Shown one piece after another: positions 25,150 through 34,023 of a DNA stretch of 49,976 nt. The notes under the pieces were generated by a model. It saw only the letters and a program-made list of their open reading frames with translations, was not told the DNA's origin and did no database searches. Where the stretch lies: positions 1 to 49,976 of the forward strand of contig JAFGDV010000029.1 in assembly GCA_016931955.1 (NCBI GenBank), read 5' to 3'. Positions within the stretch are counted from its first letter, which is position 1, and every line of letters starts with the position of its first letter. A program made the position numbers and the translations under genes. Origin of the DNA: Candidatus Altarchaeota archaeon (GTDB lineage Archaea; Altiarchaeota; Altiarchaeia; IMC4; QMZM01).

Positions 25150-25159
25150 TTTCACTCCT

Positions 25160-25373
25160 TATAAATTATATTTTATTGCTAATAAGCTTATGATGTTTAT
25201 GGTAATTATTAAATTCTCGTATATAAATTCAACTCAACTATGAACTATCTATGTTAAGCCAATGAAAAGTTGAACAAAGTTTAAAATTTTGTTTTTGACG
25301 TCTCCGTCAGCCTATTCCCAAGTCCTGACTTTATCTTTTAACCTCTCAGACTTTATTTATTAATCCCCCATGG
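25160..25373. other. AT-rich region between sepF and cdc6; candidate origin region
   Basis: About 210 bp of very AT-rich DNA separate the divergent sepF and cdc6 genes. It holds several TATA-like runs, a near-palindrome AACAAAG...TTTTGTT (about 25273-25295) and an inverted repeat TGACG-TCTC-CGTCA (about 25299-25312). Archaeal origins commonly lie next to orc1/cdc6 in such DNA. I do not see a clear ORB box (the usual TTCCAGTGGAAAC-type core), so an origin is a guess from position. Confidence 0.3.
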
Positions 25374-26657
25374 GTGGCTGAGGATAGAATGATTGACGAA
25401 TTACTCAAAAACGAGTTAGGCGATAGAAAGATATTCAAAGACAAAACAATACTTTCACCCCACTACGTTCCATCGGAGCTGCCCCACAGAGACAAAGAGA
25501 TAAAAGGCGTTACTCAGATCATAGGCCCCGCACTGAGAAACGAAAAAACAAGCAACCTGTTCATATACGGCGGACCGGGGACAGGCAAGACCTGCGTCGT
25601 AAAATACGTCATCCGCAAGATCCAAGAGTTCCTGAACAAGCCAGAGATGGTCGACGAAGGTATCCTCGTGAAGGTCGCCTACATGAACTGCAAGATAAGG
25701 AACAGCAAGTACCAGGTCCTGCTGAAGACACTCGAAGACGATGCCTTGAATGATGAAAAGCTCATGGATGCCCCCCTCAAGGGACGCTCTGAACCAAGCC
25801 TGAAGGGCATGGACCCAGCAGACCTCTACGACAGACTATTCAGGGTGGTCGAGAAAAACAATATGAACCTTATCATAGCCCTCGACGAGATAGACATGGT
25901 AAAAAAAGGATTAAACGACCTCATGTACATACTCACCAGAATAAACGACGAACTGGGTGCAGGACACGTTTCCGTGGTAGGGATATCAAACGACAGAAGG
26001 GTTAAGAACAGACTCGACCCAAGAAGCAAAAGCACCCTCTGCGAGGAGGAGATGATATTCCCCCACTACAACGCGGTTCAGTTGAGGACAATCCTGAACC
26101 AGAGGGTAGAGGAAGGCTTCCAGCCAACTGCAATAGACGATTCAATGATAAGGAAGATCGCGGCTTTCGCCGCCCAAGATGGTGACGCAAGATACGCCCT
26201 AAAGCTACTTAAAAAAGCAGGCGAGATAGCACAGAACGAAAACAAGAACGCTGTCGACATGGAAGACGTGGAATACGCGAGAAACCTTGTCGAAAAAGAC
26301 ATCATGACAGAGTCGATAACGCTGCTGCCAGAACACCAGCAGATAGTTATATACTCCATAGCATCACTGGCAGTCGACGGCGGGATGTATAAGAGGCTCT
26401 CTGGCAGAGGCACCGGAGACCTGCTCACAGGAGAAGTCTACGAGGCATACGAAGCAAACTGTAAGGCACTGAATCGGAACCCTCGAACTATGAGACAGTT
26501 CTCAGAATACCTCAACGAACTGGAGATGTCGGGACTCATAGCGATGAGGCTTTCAGGGAAAGGCATAAGAGGCACAACCAGGCTTATCAGATTAGGTTAC
26601 CCACCCAACGAAATCAAGAGGATAGTGAGCAAAAGCCTCGGTCTGGGGTCAGATTAA
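25374..26657 (+). CDS. cdc6: Orc1/Cdc6 replication initiator
   Basis: 427 aa AAA+ ATPase that binds origins and loads MCM. Walker A GGPGTGKT (66-73), Walker B NLIIALDEIDMV (about 165-176), sensor-1 VVGISND, and arginine-rich RNRLDPRSKS motif are clear; a winged helix occupies the last ~90 residues (IYSIASLAVDGG onward). The longest frame begins at GTG 25374. ATG 25389 is an alternative and fits better with a TATA core (TTTATTTATTAA, about 25352-25363) about 30 nt upstream, which would make it nearly leaderless. It overlaps the convergent GT gene by 9 nt. Confidence 0.94.
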   Translation: MAEDRMIDELLKNELGDRKIFKDKTILSPHYVPSELPHRDKEIKGVTQIIGPALRNEKTSNLFIYGGPGTGKTCVVKYVIRKIQEFLNKPEMVDEGILVKVAYMNCKIRNSKYQVLLKTLEDDALNDEKLMDAPLKGRSEPSLKGMDPADLYDRLFRVVEKNNMNLIIALDEIDMVKKGLNDLMYILTRINDELGAGHVSVVGISNDRRVKNRLDPRSKSTLCEEEMIFPHYNAVQLRTILNQRVEEGFQPTAIDDSMIRKIAAFAAQDGDARYALKLLKKAGEIAQNENKNAVDMEDVEYARNLVEKDIMTESITLLPEHQQIVIYSIASLAVDGGMYKRLSGRGTGDLLTGEVYEAYEANCKALNRNPRTMRQFSEYLNELEMSGLIAMRLSGKGIRGTTRLIRLGYPPNEIKRIVSKSLGLGSD

Positions 26658-27734
26658 ATCTTCATAGATACCAAGCAGCCGCTCTACGGTTTTGTCAAGG
26701 GAGTGCTCTTTGATATACTTCAAGCAATTCTTCGAGAACTCATCCCTCCTTCCATATGCTTTACCTATCTTCTCCATAAGATCCACGAGATCTCCCTGCT
26801 GGTACAGGAAGCCCACTCTGCCGTCCTTTATCGTGTCCTTCAAGGCGAGGGCATTTGCGCCTATTATAGGGACACCACAGGCCATCGCCTCCAATGCCAC
26901 AAGGCCCTGTGTTTCCGCAAGCGACGGAAAAATGAACAAGTCAAGTGAGGAATAGAACTTCAGGATCTCCTCCCTGGAGAGGAAGCCAATGAATTTAACA
27001 TTCCTCTTACCTTCAGCCAATTTCTTATAATAGCGAGTCGCAGGCCCCTTTCCTGCGATTATTATCTGGCCTTCAAACTTGTCTGCTATCCCGATGAGGT
27101 CCTCAAGATGCTTTTCATATCCAAAGCGGCCGCAGAAGCCGATAACCTTGCCATCCCTTACCCCATGCTTTTTCTTAAAGGATACAGGGTTCTTGTATTT
27201 GAAGAAATCCAGGTCCACACCATTGGAAAGAACCATAACCTCTCTCACACCCTTATCCATGAGCCTCTGCTTTATGGACTCAGATGGCGCAGTAACTAGG
27301 TCGCATGAATTCAGGAGCCGCCTCTCCCAGAAATTATACAACTTCATCAAAGTCTTCTTGAGTGCCTGCTTCTTTGTTATATAATCTATGTAGTCGTCTG
27401 CCGGCGTATGATATGTCAGAACTCTAGGTATCTTATACCTCTTTGATACATAAACCCCGGCCATCGCCATCGTAAAAAGGCCATGGATGTGTACTATGTC
27501 TAAGTCCTTGGCTTTCCTAGATATCCGCGTCGGAAAAGCTATGTTATAGCCTTCATAGAATTTGAACTCCACTGACCTGAAGGGGTACTCGTTCTCCCCT
27601 GGAGTGTGACTGCTCCCGGGGTAATATATCCTGACTTCATGATGTTCTTGAAGCCTTTTAGCCCACGCATCTATCGTGTAAGTGACTCCGTTAACCTGCG
27701 GAAAATACGTGTCAGTGAAGATGCCGATTTTCAT
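26649..27734 (-). CDS. GT4-family glycosyltransferase
   Basis: 361 aa, GT-B fold. The N-terminal Rossmann domain has IGIFTDTYFPQVNGVTYTI (typical of diacylglycerol- or mannosyl-type GT4 enzymes) and HIHGLFTMAMAG. The C-domain has GFCGRFGYEKHLEDLI and FIFPSLAETQGLVALEAMACGVPII, which carries the EX7E donor motif. Likely acts on membrane glycolipid or glycoprotein precursors; the exact sugar is not known. It lies 6 nt downstream of the tethered wHTH regulator gene, so it may be the last member of that operon. Confidence 0.9.
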   Translation of the reverse strand: MKIGIFTDTYFPQVNGVTYTIDAWAKRLQEHHEVRIYYPGSSHTPGENEYPFRSVEFKFYEGYNIAFPTRISRKAKDLDIVHIHGLFTMAMAGVYVSKRYKIPRVLTYHTPADDYIDYITKKQALKKTLMKLYNFWERRLLNSCDLVTAPSESIKQRLMDKGVREVMVLSNGVDLDFFKYKNPVSFKKKHGVRDGKVIGFCGRFGYEKHLEDLIGIADKFEGQIIIAGKGPATRYYKKLAEGKRNVKFIGFLSREEILKFYSSLDLFIFPSLAETQGLVALEAMACGVPIIGANALALKDTIKDGRVGFLYQQGDLVDLMEKIGKAYGRRDEFSKNCLKYIKEHSLDKTVERLLGIYEDLI

Positions 27735-27740
27735 GTTGTA

Positions 27741-28445
27741 TTATAGTATCCTCTTCCGCTTAATTAAATAGCCGACGCATATTCCAACCACCAGAACCAA
27801 GACAATCACCAGCATAAGCTCGGCATACGGCACCTCTACTACCCCCGGGATCTGCGCCAAAGTCGTTGTTACATTACCCATCACATCAGAGGTCGCATTC
27901 CATGCTGAATCAGGGACATTCTCCAACACAGCCCCACCAGCCTCCTTCATCATATAAAGCTCCTCATCTGCGCGCGGTGGCATGTGGGCAAGCGTCGTCG
28001 ACACCTTATCCGCTGCCTGCATTATTCCACCTGTTCCGAGAAAACCAACATTCTCTCTGGCTTCTTCAGCGATGAAACCCAGGCTCACAATCGACTGCAG
28101 CCTGGCTAGGAAACTGTAGACCGCCGCGAACAACGCCAGAACAGACACCGTCAAGACAATCCAAACCCTCTTTTCATGAGGATTCAGTATCTTCTCCCCC
28201 TTGGATGTTAGCCTATAATATTTCCACTTCATGCCCTTATCCAGCTGCTGTATCAAACCAGCTGAAACCAGCTTATCCAAGTGCTCCTTTATGGTCGAAG
28301 GAGCCATGTCTAATTCAGTGGCTAGATCGGTCAAAGTCAACTGAAAGCGTTCATCCAACTTCTTCAATATGCTGACCCTTGAGTCAATAGCCAAGGCCTT
28401 AAAGGTTTCCCTGTCAAGCGTGATCTTATCCTCCACTCCTCTCAC
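27741..28445 (-). CDS. Membrane-tethered winged-helix regulator
   Basis: 234 aa. An ArsR/MarR-like winged helix occupies residues ~10-85 (LTDLATELDMAPSTIKEHLDKL, the recognition helix region, and WKYYRLTSKGEKIL, the wing). TM1 is ~93-113 and TM2 ~205-226, with an ~90-residue loop outside and a final KRKRIL inside. This resembles one-component transmembrane regulators. Start is GTG 28445 or 28436, both inside or abutting the end of the VIT/VWA gene, so the pair are translationally coupled. It probably senses something at the surface presented by its two upstream genes; that is inference. Confidence 0.82.
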   Translation of the reverse strand: MRGVEDKITLDRETFKALAIDSRVSILKKLDERFQLTLTDLATELDMAPSTIKEHLDKLVSAGLIQQLDKGMKWKYYRLTSKGEKILNPHEKRVWIVLTVSVLALFAAVYSFLARLQSIVSLGFIAEEARENVGFLGTGGIMQAADKVSTTLAHMPPRADEELYMMKEAGGAVLENVPDSAWNATSDVMGNVTTTLAQIPGVVEVPYAELMLVIVLVLVVGICVGYLIKRKRIL

Positions 28446-30723
28446 CCATCCTGCTCCACAGCAGGACTCCCGCAGATATTATTACTACGGAAGCCACGAT
28501 TATTACTGTCTGAGAGAGGATGCTAGGTTTCTCCCCTCCAGACAGGGTCGAGGTCGAGGTGCTAGCCGTCGTAGGTATGACAATAGTCGACGTTGTAGAC
28601 CCCTCTTCTCCTATGTCAAAGCATTTCCCCCCTATACAGAGCTTCACTTCCTTACCTAAAGACAGGTATCTTCCAACTTGAGGATAGTCTCTGACCATCT
28701 GAAAGTAGCTCTCACTTCCATATGCTACATTTTCCGTATCCATCTCAGGCGAGTATTCGTTGTCTACCCAAACACCATCCTTTAGGTAGAACACCTTAGC
28801 GCCTACAGACTTCACACTCTCAGAACCGCTCTCATAGACTTCAGAACCCTTCAAGTCCTGCATCTGCTCTGCTGAATGCACCGCATCAGCCCCAGTTGTT
28901 GCCTTAAATGATACACCTCCGAGAATGTCGTAAAGCAGGTTTCTTGTCTCCTCCATCCTCACCGGTTGCCCGTACTCAGTATCCACTTCCACTAGGAACG
29001 AAGTATATGGAGTCATTATCCCATACCTCAGGCTCAACCTTATTATCTCGTCCACAAGTTCCTTTTCCTCTCCATGCAATCTGATCTCATCCAGGAGGAA
29101 ACCAATCTTCCTCGTAGCCCACAGCCTGGGGATGAAGTCGTTCCCAGAATCCTGCCCAGGGAAGGTCCCCTCATAGGTGAATTTTTTTTCTTTCACACCC
29201 ACCCTCCCGCTTAGAGTGATCAATGCATCACCGCTCCCAGAATATCTCCCAAAGAGGACCAGCTGCGAGCCCCTGAACAAATCCGAGAGTTCTTTCGGAT
29301 AAATGTCCTCCACGTCAACGTTCCTGAACTCTATCTTCAGATCTGAGAGAACTGGGCTCTGTATCTTTGTATAAAAAGAGGATACTTTCACCTCTATGTC
29401 CTCCTCCGGCTTCACGTACTCCGATAAGCCCTTGTTCTGCCCTGAGACCTGATCCAGTAAATGCGTATTCACGTCATAGCCTACACCAAAGACGAACAAA
29501 CGAGTATCCTTCTTGTTGGCGTCGCCGACGTTATCCAATATCTTGCTCACCTCTGTGACTCCGACTGTTGGCCGCCCATCCGTCAAAAACACTATAATGT
29601 TTGGTTCCCCGTCCTCGTCCATCATATCCAATGCAGTTAACAAGGCCTCGTTGATGTTCGTTCCACCCATGCTCCCCATCCCATCCACAAAGTCCAACGC
29701 ATCCCCTACATGCCCCGAGTCCGCTGAAACCATCTCATCGGAGAACGTGCCTATGTTAGACTCAAAGGTTATTATATTAAAACTGTCTCCCGTGTTCAGG
29801 TTGTTTACGCAGAACCTGAGGGCGTTCTTGGCCTGCTCGATCTTTTCGCCAGCCATGCTCCCTGAGGTGTCTATGACGAAGACAATATCCTTCGCAATCA
29901 CCTCCTGTTGATCGTAGGTTGGAGCAACCATGAGCATGAAGAATCCGTCTTCTCCAGACTCTTTGTAAGTCAAAAGATTCACGCCGAAGTCTTCATCAGA
30001 GATGGTATAGTATAACTCAAAGTCTTTTTCAGGTAAGACATCCGATACTTCATAGCTCACCTCCGCGTTGTGTTCATCTATCCTTTTAACTGAGATCTCG
30101 TGTGTTGGAGAATATATTGCCTTAATGGGCTGCCTGGATTCCAGCTTCACCGTGATCAGGACGCTCTCCAAGGGCTTGGATGAGAATCTCTCCGTCTCCA
30201 GAGGATAGATGTATCTGCAGACACCGGAATCACATGTTATAATCTCTTCATAGGATAGCTTGACTCTTTTCTCTCCTGGAACGTTGCCTTTCTTCGCCGG
30301 TATCGGATAGACTCTCGCCTTGAACATGTTCCTGTCCACGTACTCCAGCAATGCGGGATCCTTCAGCCGCCTCACAATACTCTCATATATCTCCCTGGCT
30401 TCATCCTTCTCCAACAGTTCTCCCACAAGCTCTTCATCGTCTACATACATGGAAAACTTGGATATGCTGGCTCCCTCAGGTAAGGGAAAGATATAGGTGC
30501 CTTCCAGATCCCTGTGGAATTCGTTCAGGAACATCTGGTCTACCTCTGTCTTAGTGTATTGGTTGTCTACCTCGACATTAACGTGGTGGTATTTTATCGC
30601 TAAAGGAGGTACGTGCGGCACCTCCGGAATCGGCTCCGGGATAATTATGCCGTCAGAGGACACCAGTTCCATGGTAAAGGTCATGCATAGTATCAATACT
30701 AAAGCTACTCCATAGGACTTCAT
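28426..30723 (-). CDS. VIT and VWA domain surface protein
   Basis: 765 aa. A signal peptide is at residues 1-22. A VIT domain spans ~40-170 (YIFPLPEGASISKFSMYV, DEAREIYESIV, RVYPIPAKKG). The VWA domain starts ~279 with the MIDAS DTSGSM (285-290), then TNINEAL and LTDGRPT, to ~455. The rest contains another all-beta region, a Thr/Ser stalk (STTSTIVIPTTASTSTSTLS) and a C-terminal TM (~737-757). This architecture resembles inter-alpha-trypsin inhibitor heavy chains. The metal site is complete, so divalent-ion dependent binding is likely. The RBS GGAGGTGG lies 5 nt before the ATG. It is the middle gene of the operon. Confidence 0.9.
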   Translation of the reverse strand: MKSYGVALVLILCMTFTMELVSSDGIIIPEPIPEVPHVPPLAIKYHHVNVEVDNQYTKTEVDQMFLNEFHRDLEGTYIFPLPEGASISKFSMYVDDEELVGELLEKDEAREIYESIVRRLKDPALLEYVDRNMFKARVYPIPAKKGNVPGEKRVKLSYEEIITCDSGVCRYIYPLETERFSSKPLESVLITVKLESRQPIKAIYSPTHEISVKRIDEHNAEVSYEVSDVLPEKDFELYYTISDEDFGVNLLTYKESGEDGFFMLMVAPTYDQQEVIAKDIVFVIDTSGSMAGEKIEQAKNALRFCVNNLNTGDSFNIITFESNIGTFSDEMVSADSGHVGDALDFVDGMGSMGGTNINEALLTALDMMDEDGEPNIIVFLTDGRPTVGVTEVSKILDNVGDANKKDTRLFVFGVGYDVNTHLLDQVSGQNKGLSEYVKPEEDIEVKVSSFYTKIQSPVLSDLKIEFRNVDVEDIYPKELSDLFRGSQLVLFGRYSGSGDALITLSGRVGVKEKKFTYEGTFPGQDSGNDFIPRLWATRKIGFLLDEIRLHGEEKELVDEIIRLSLRYGIMTPYTSFLVEVDTEYGQPVRMEETRNLLYDILGGVSFKATTGADAVHSAEQMQDLKGSEVYESGSESVKSVGAKVFYLKDGVWVDNEYSPEMDTENVAYGSESYFQMVRDYPQVGRYLSLGKEVKLCIGGKCFDIGEEGSTTSTIVIPTTASTSTSTLSGGEKPSILSQTVIIVASVVIISAGVLLWSRMGERSGG

Positions 30724-30767
30724 CTAAACCACCTCCAAAAAAAATAGAGGATAGAGGAAAAACCCCT

Positions 30768-32192
30768 CTACCACCTCTTGTATCTTATCGTATAGGTCAG
30801 TTTGGTTTCGCCGTCCTTTTTCACGGGCACACGCCACCTTATCAGGTTGTTGGATTCCTTGCTGTGTTTATGGCTTTCCTCTATGATTTCCCAGTCTCCG
30901 CCAGTTCTCTCCAGGACGGTAACAACGATGTCTTCCTCCTTATGGTTCCTCAACGTGATCTCCCAGACGTACTCGTACCAGCCTGAGAGGATGTTCATGT
31001 CCATCTGCTTTCTCTCACCGACTATGTCGAACGCCTGCCCCATTAGAAGCCTGATGGTTTCATCCTTCGGCGTATGGTCTATGGAGTCCTCTCCGATGAA
31101 CTGCAACTTATCCTCTGAGTCTTTCTTAAACACTCTCACTGTTCCCTTCGGTAACGGGATCCCGAGATTGTTTTCTTCGCTGTTGTCGAAGTTCAACATC
31201 ACGTCGATCTTCTTTTCTCCGCCGCTGGACCAGCTGCTCCCATACCACCACCACGACCGTATGTCATCGTAGACGTATTCTTTTTCCACTGCAATGTCAT
31301 TCGAGCTCAGCAATGAGATCTGCTTCTGTTCATTGTTCTTAAGCGTAGTCTTCCTCTGCAGGTCATACATGTGGTACTCAAACAACGATTCCTCCGTGAA
31401 CTGCGCAGCCTCCGGTACCGCAGACTTTGAATACATAATCTCCCTGTCAAATGCTCCCCCAGCCAGCACACGATTCACGTCGCCTGCCACCAGTTTAAGT
31501 GCAGTGTCCTTGAAGGTTGTGCCTGCGTTGTTGGTTATCGTAACCCAACCATTCAAATCCAACTTTGTATCATCAGCATTCGATACAACCACGTAGTCCG
31601 CCTTCCAGGTCATCCCAGAGGTCATATAGGACAGCTCCAGTGTGTGATTCTTTGACTCCTGGCTTTCTATCAGCCACTGCAGCGTCGGCTTCGTGATCAA
31701 TCCCTCAGGCAGCTCAGGCAGAACCAGATCATTCACTGAAACGATCTTTATCTCTCCAGTCTCATCCTTCAGTATCAGTTGGTTTCCGCTGAAGCTCAAC
31801 AGTGTTCCCTTGATCATCTCCTTACTGTCTCCTATTATCTGGTAGGCTGTTATCTCCTTATCTACGTATTTCTGCAGTATCTTGTCCCTATTAACCAAGT
31901 CATATTGGAAGTTCTGCTCCAATACCTCGATGTTCCCGTTAATCGATTTCAGTCGTACACTGGTTGTATCTATACGCGAAGCCACCCCCTCATAGAGCAC
32001 GTCATTTATTCCAGCCGACAGATAATTGGTCCGATATTCTTTCACAACGCCTAAGTCTGAGTTGTAGATTGTCACCTCCAGTTCCTCGGGCTCTGACTGA
32101 ATCCTTATCGGAGCATTCAGCAACGTCAAAGCAAGCCCAGTTGAAATCAATAAAACAAAAACCAATCCAATCGTCGTCTTATTCGTTTTCAT
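30768..32192 (-). CDS. DUF4139-like secreted surface protein
   Basis: 474 aa. A signal peptide (KTTIGLVFVLLISTGLALTLL) leads into a beta-rich protein with GLITKPTLQWLIESQ, HTLELSYMTSGMTWKADYVV and LDLNGWVTITNNAGTTFKDTALKLVAGDVNR, which is the DUF4139 signature. The final KDGETKLTYTIRYKRW is also typical. ATG 32192 is chosen because GGAGGT lies 4 nt upstream and a signal peptide follows; the open frame extends to 32441 but runs through the promoter. No C-terminal anchor is seen, so it may be held by a partner such as the downstream VIT/VWA protein. Confidence 0.85.
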   Translation of the reverse strand: MKTNKTTIGLVFVLLISTGLALTLLNAPIRIQSEPEELEVTIYNSDLGVVKEYRTNYLSAGINDVLYEGVASRIDTTSVRLKSINGNIEVLEQNFQYDLVNRDKILQKYVDKEITAYQIIGDSKEMIKGTLLSFSGNQLILKDETGEIKIVSVNDLVLPELPEGLITKPTLQWLIESQESKNHTLELSYMTSGMTWKADYVVVSNADDTKLDLNGWVTITNNAGTTFKDTALKLVAGDVNRVLAGGAFDREIMYSKSAVPEAAQFTEESLFEYHMYDLQRKTTLKNNEQKQISLLSSNDIAVEKEYVYDDIRSWWWYGSSWSSGGEKKIDVMLNFDNSEENNLGIPLPKGTVRVFKKDSEDKLQFIGEDSIDHTPKDETIRLLMGQAFDIVGERKQMDMNILSGWYEYVWEITLRNHKEEDIVVTVLERTGGDWEIIEESHKHSKESNNLIRWRVPVKKDGETKLTYTIRYKRW

Positions 32193-32240
32193 TTTAACCT
32201 CCAAACCACACATATTTTTATTTACTATTTTAACAGAGAC

Positions 32241-32250
32241 TATATAAACC
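32241..32250 (-). promoter_or_regulatory. TATA box of the DUF4139-VIT/VWA-wHTH operon
   Basis: The minus strand reads GGTTTATATA, 49-58 nt before ATG 32192. Transcription is expected near 32219, leaving a ~27-nt leader with the RBS GGAGGTT. On the minus strand the repeated 36-bp element (32251-32286) abuts this box directly upstream, a position suited to an activator or repressor. Confidence 0.65.
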
Positions 32251-32286
32251 CTTATCGATTTACTTCGGCACAGACCGAAACAATAT
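32251..32286. repeat. 36-bp intergenic element, copy 1
   Basis: It matches copy 2 (33722-33757) at 32 of 36 positions and copy 3 (35655-35690) less well. The core is TTCGG-6 nt-CCGAA, an inverted repeat, preceded by TTATCGATTT and followed by ACAATAT. It lies between the divergent DUF4139 and AAA+ ATPase genes, directly against the minus-strand TATA box. Confidence 0.8.
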
Positions 32287-32303
32287 AAAAGTCTGTGATT
32301 ACA

Positions 32304-32334
32304 AACCACAAACTTTTTAAATATGTTTGTGGTT
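32304..32334. promoter_or_regulatory. Inverted repeat enclosing the TATA box of the AAA+ ATPase gene
   Basis: AACCACAAAC (32304-32313) and GTTTGTGGTT (32325-32334) are a perfect 10-bp inverted repeat with an 11-nt spacer TTTTTAAATAT, a strong TATA core. The ATG at 32344 is ~27 nt downstream of the box, so the mRNA is probably leaderless. A protein bound to the repeat would block TBP; it is a good candidate operator. Confidence 0.7.
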
Positions 32335-32343
32335 ATTAATAAC

Positions 32344-33666
32344 ATGGAAACCAAGATTTTGGAGAATATCATAAAAGACCAGAAGAGGGAGATAGAAAGA
32401 AAATTTAAAGAAGAAAAAATCCTGAAACGAGAATATGTCAACTACACAAGAAAATTCTTAGAATACCCAAATATACTCGCCATTCTGGGCGTTAGAAGAG
32501 GCGGAAAATCCATTTTCTCCCTCCTGTTGTCAAAGCAGTTTGAAAGAGGGAAAGAAAAAGCAGCCTACATAAATTTTGACGATGAACGGCTCATATGGGC
32601 TAAAACAGAAGACCTCAACAAGATACTGCAGGTCTTCTATGGACTATACGGAGACGTTAAACTGATAATCCTAGACGAGGTCCAGAACATAGAGGGATGG
32701 GAGCTCTTCGCAAACAGACTTAGAAGAACAAAAAAAGTCATAATAACAGGCAGCAATTCGAGGCTATTAAGCGGAGAATTAGCCACACATCTAACAGGAA
32801 GATACATCGACCATCTCCTATACCCGTTCTCCTTCAGAGAAACACTGGACTTCAAGCCCGACATTGGTCTAACAGAAGACAACGCAAAGATCAGAAAAAA
32901 ACTGCAAGAATACATTGAAGGCAGTGGTTTCCCAGAATACAGAAAATTCGGTTCAGAAATTATATCAAGAATATATCGCGACATAATAAGCAAAGACTGT
33001 ATAAACAGATACAAGATCAGAGATGAAGAAACCTTCAGGGAGCTTGCAAACTACCTAATATCAAATTTTTCAGGTGAATTCACATACTCAAAACTTTCAA
33101 GAGTATTTGGGATAAAGGACGTCCATACAACAAAAAACTACGTGAGCTATATTAGAGACGCATTCCTTATCGTGGTTCTCGAAAGATTTTCACCAAAGTT
33201 AAAACAACAGGTTATAGCCCCAAAAAAGGTCTACGCAGTCGACCAAGGATTATGCAACTTCATTAGCTTTAAGTTATCCAAAAACCAAGGGAAAATATTC
33301 GAAAACATTGTCTGCATAGATTTGTTAAGAGAAAAATCCGTAAACTCTCACGTGGGGGTCTACTACTGGAAAGATCATCAGGGAAGAGAAGTCGACTTCG
33401 TTGTAAAAGAAAAGTCAAAGATTAAGGAACTAATCCAAGTCTGCTATGACATCGAAGACTTGGAAACAAAAGAACGAGAAATCAATGCCTTAATCAGAGC
33501 AGGAGAAGAATTAAGATGCAACAACCTAACAGTAGTAACAGACGACTATGAGGCAGAAGAAACCACTGAAAACCAAAAAACAAAAAGAAAGATAAGATTC
33601 ATTCCCCTATGGAGGTGGCTGCTAAGAGAAAAATTATCGGATACTATCACTCCAATTCTACGATAA
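32344..33666 (+). CDS. AAA+ ATPase with DUF4143 C-terminus
   Basis: 440 aa. P-loop GVRRGGKS (49-56) and Walker B KLIILDEVQ (~107-114), then VIITGSNSRLLSGELATHLTGRY typical of AAA_14 proteins, and a C-terminal DUF4143 region with a nuclease-like YYWKDHQGREVDFVV. These proteins are widespread in archaea and accessory regions, often single mobile genes; the role is uncertain. ATG 32344 is preferred to ATG 32323, which lies within the TATA/operator region. Codons are AT-richer than in the ribosomal genes, consistent with transfer. Confidence 0.85.
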   Translation: METKILENIIKDQKREIERKFKEEKILKREYVNYTRKFLEYPNILAILGVRRGGKSIFSLLLSKQFERGKEKAAYINFDDERLIWAKTEDLNKILQVFYGLYGDVKLIILDEVQNIEGWELFANRLRRTKKVIITGSNSRLLSGELATHLTGRYIDHLLYPFSFRETLDFKPDIGLTEDNAKIRKKLQEYIEGSGFPEYRKFGSEIISRIYRDIISKDCINRYKIRDEETFRELANYLISNFSGEFTYSKLSRVFGIKDVHTTKNYVSYIRDAFLIVVLERFSPKLKQQVIAPKKVYAVDQGLCNFISFKLSKNQGKIFENIVCIDLLREKSVNSHVGVYYWKDHQGREVDFVVKEKSKIKELIQVCYDIEDLETKEREINALIRAGEELRCNNLTVVTDDYEAEETTENQKTKRKIRFIPLWRWLLREKLSDTITPILR

Positions 33667-33721
33667 ATAATGAGCCTTCAGGGAATGGAGAAACCCTAAG
33701 AAATAACACGAACAGGTAAGC

Positions 33722-33757
33722 CTTATCGGTTTAATTCGGCTTAGACCGAAACAATAT
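33722..33757. repeat. 36-bp intergenic element, copy 2
   Basis: Identical to copy 1 at 32 of 36 positions, with the core TTCGG-CTTAGA-CCGAA intact. It lies between the end of the AAA+ gene and the antitoxin-like gene, ~80 nt before its start. A TATA-like ATTTATTTA (about 33771-33779) lies downstream, ~25 nt before ATG 33802. Confidence 0.8.
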
Positions 33758-33801
33758 CTCCTGTATGTGAATTTATTTACGGAATCCCAGTCCTTAATGA
33801 T

Positions 33802-34023
33802 ATGGAATACAAAACAATAGAGGCCAAAATACCCAAAAAGCTTTATGAGAACATCGAGGAGAGGATAAAACTTGGCTTGTATGACAGCGTCGACGATGTT
33901 GTCAGCGACGCTTTGAAGAAGATGAGCGCAGAGCAAAGCAGAAACTTCCTGAGGAGACTAGCGAAGCTGGCAATGATATCGGAGAAAGACATGTTGAGAG
34001 AGTTAGAGAAGGTAAGAGGATGA
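33802..34023 (+). CDS. VapB-like antitoxin
   Basis: 73 aa. The N-terminal half looks like a ribbon-helix-helix DNA-binding domain (YKTIEAKIPKKLYENIEERI, LYDSVDDVVSDALKKM), and the C-terminal half is a basic helix suited to masking a toxin. It overlaps the PIN gene by 4 nt (ATGA), the usual antitoxin-toxin coupling. The DNA-binding part could repress from the nearby inverted repeat or 36-bp element. Confidence 0.78.
   Translation: MEYKTIEAKIPKKLYENIEERIKLGLYDSVDDVVSDALKKMSAEQSRNFLRRLAKLAMISEKDMLRELEKVRG

Noticed and set aside
32193..32441. N-terminal extension of the DUF4139 gene to 32441
   Set aside because: It runs through TATA, operator and 36-bp element, while ATG 32192 has a perfect RBS and a signal peptide.
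33658..33936. Minus-strand 92-aa frame overlapping the antitoxin
   Set aside because: Its FGLSRIKPIRL-like part comes from translation of the 36-bp repeat, as do similar parts at the other copies; the rest opposes the antitoxin.
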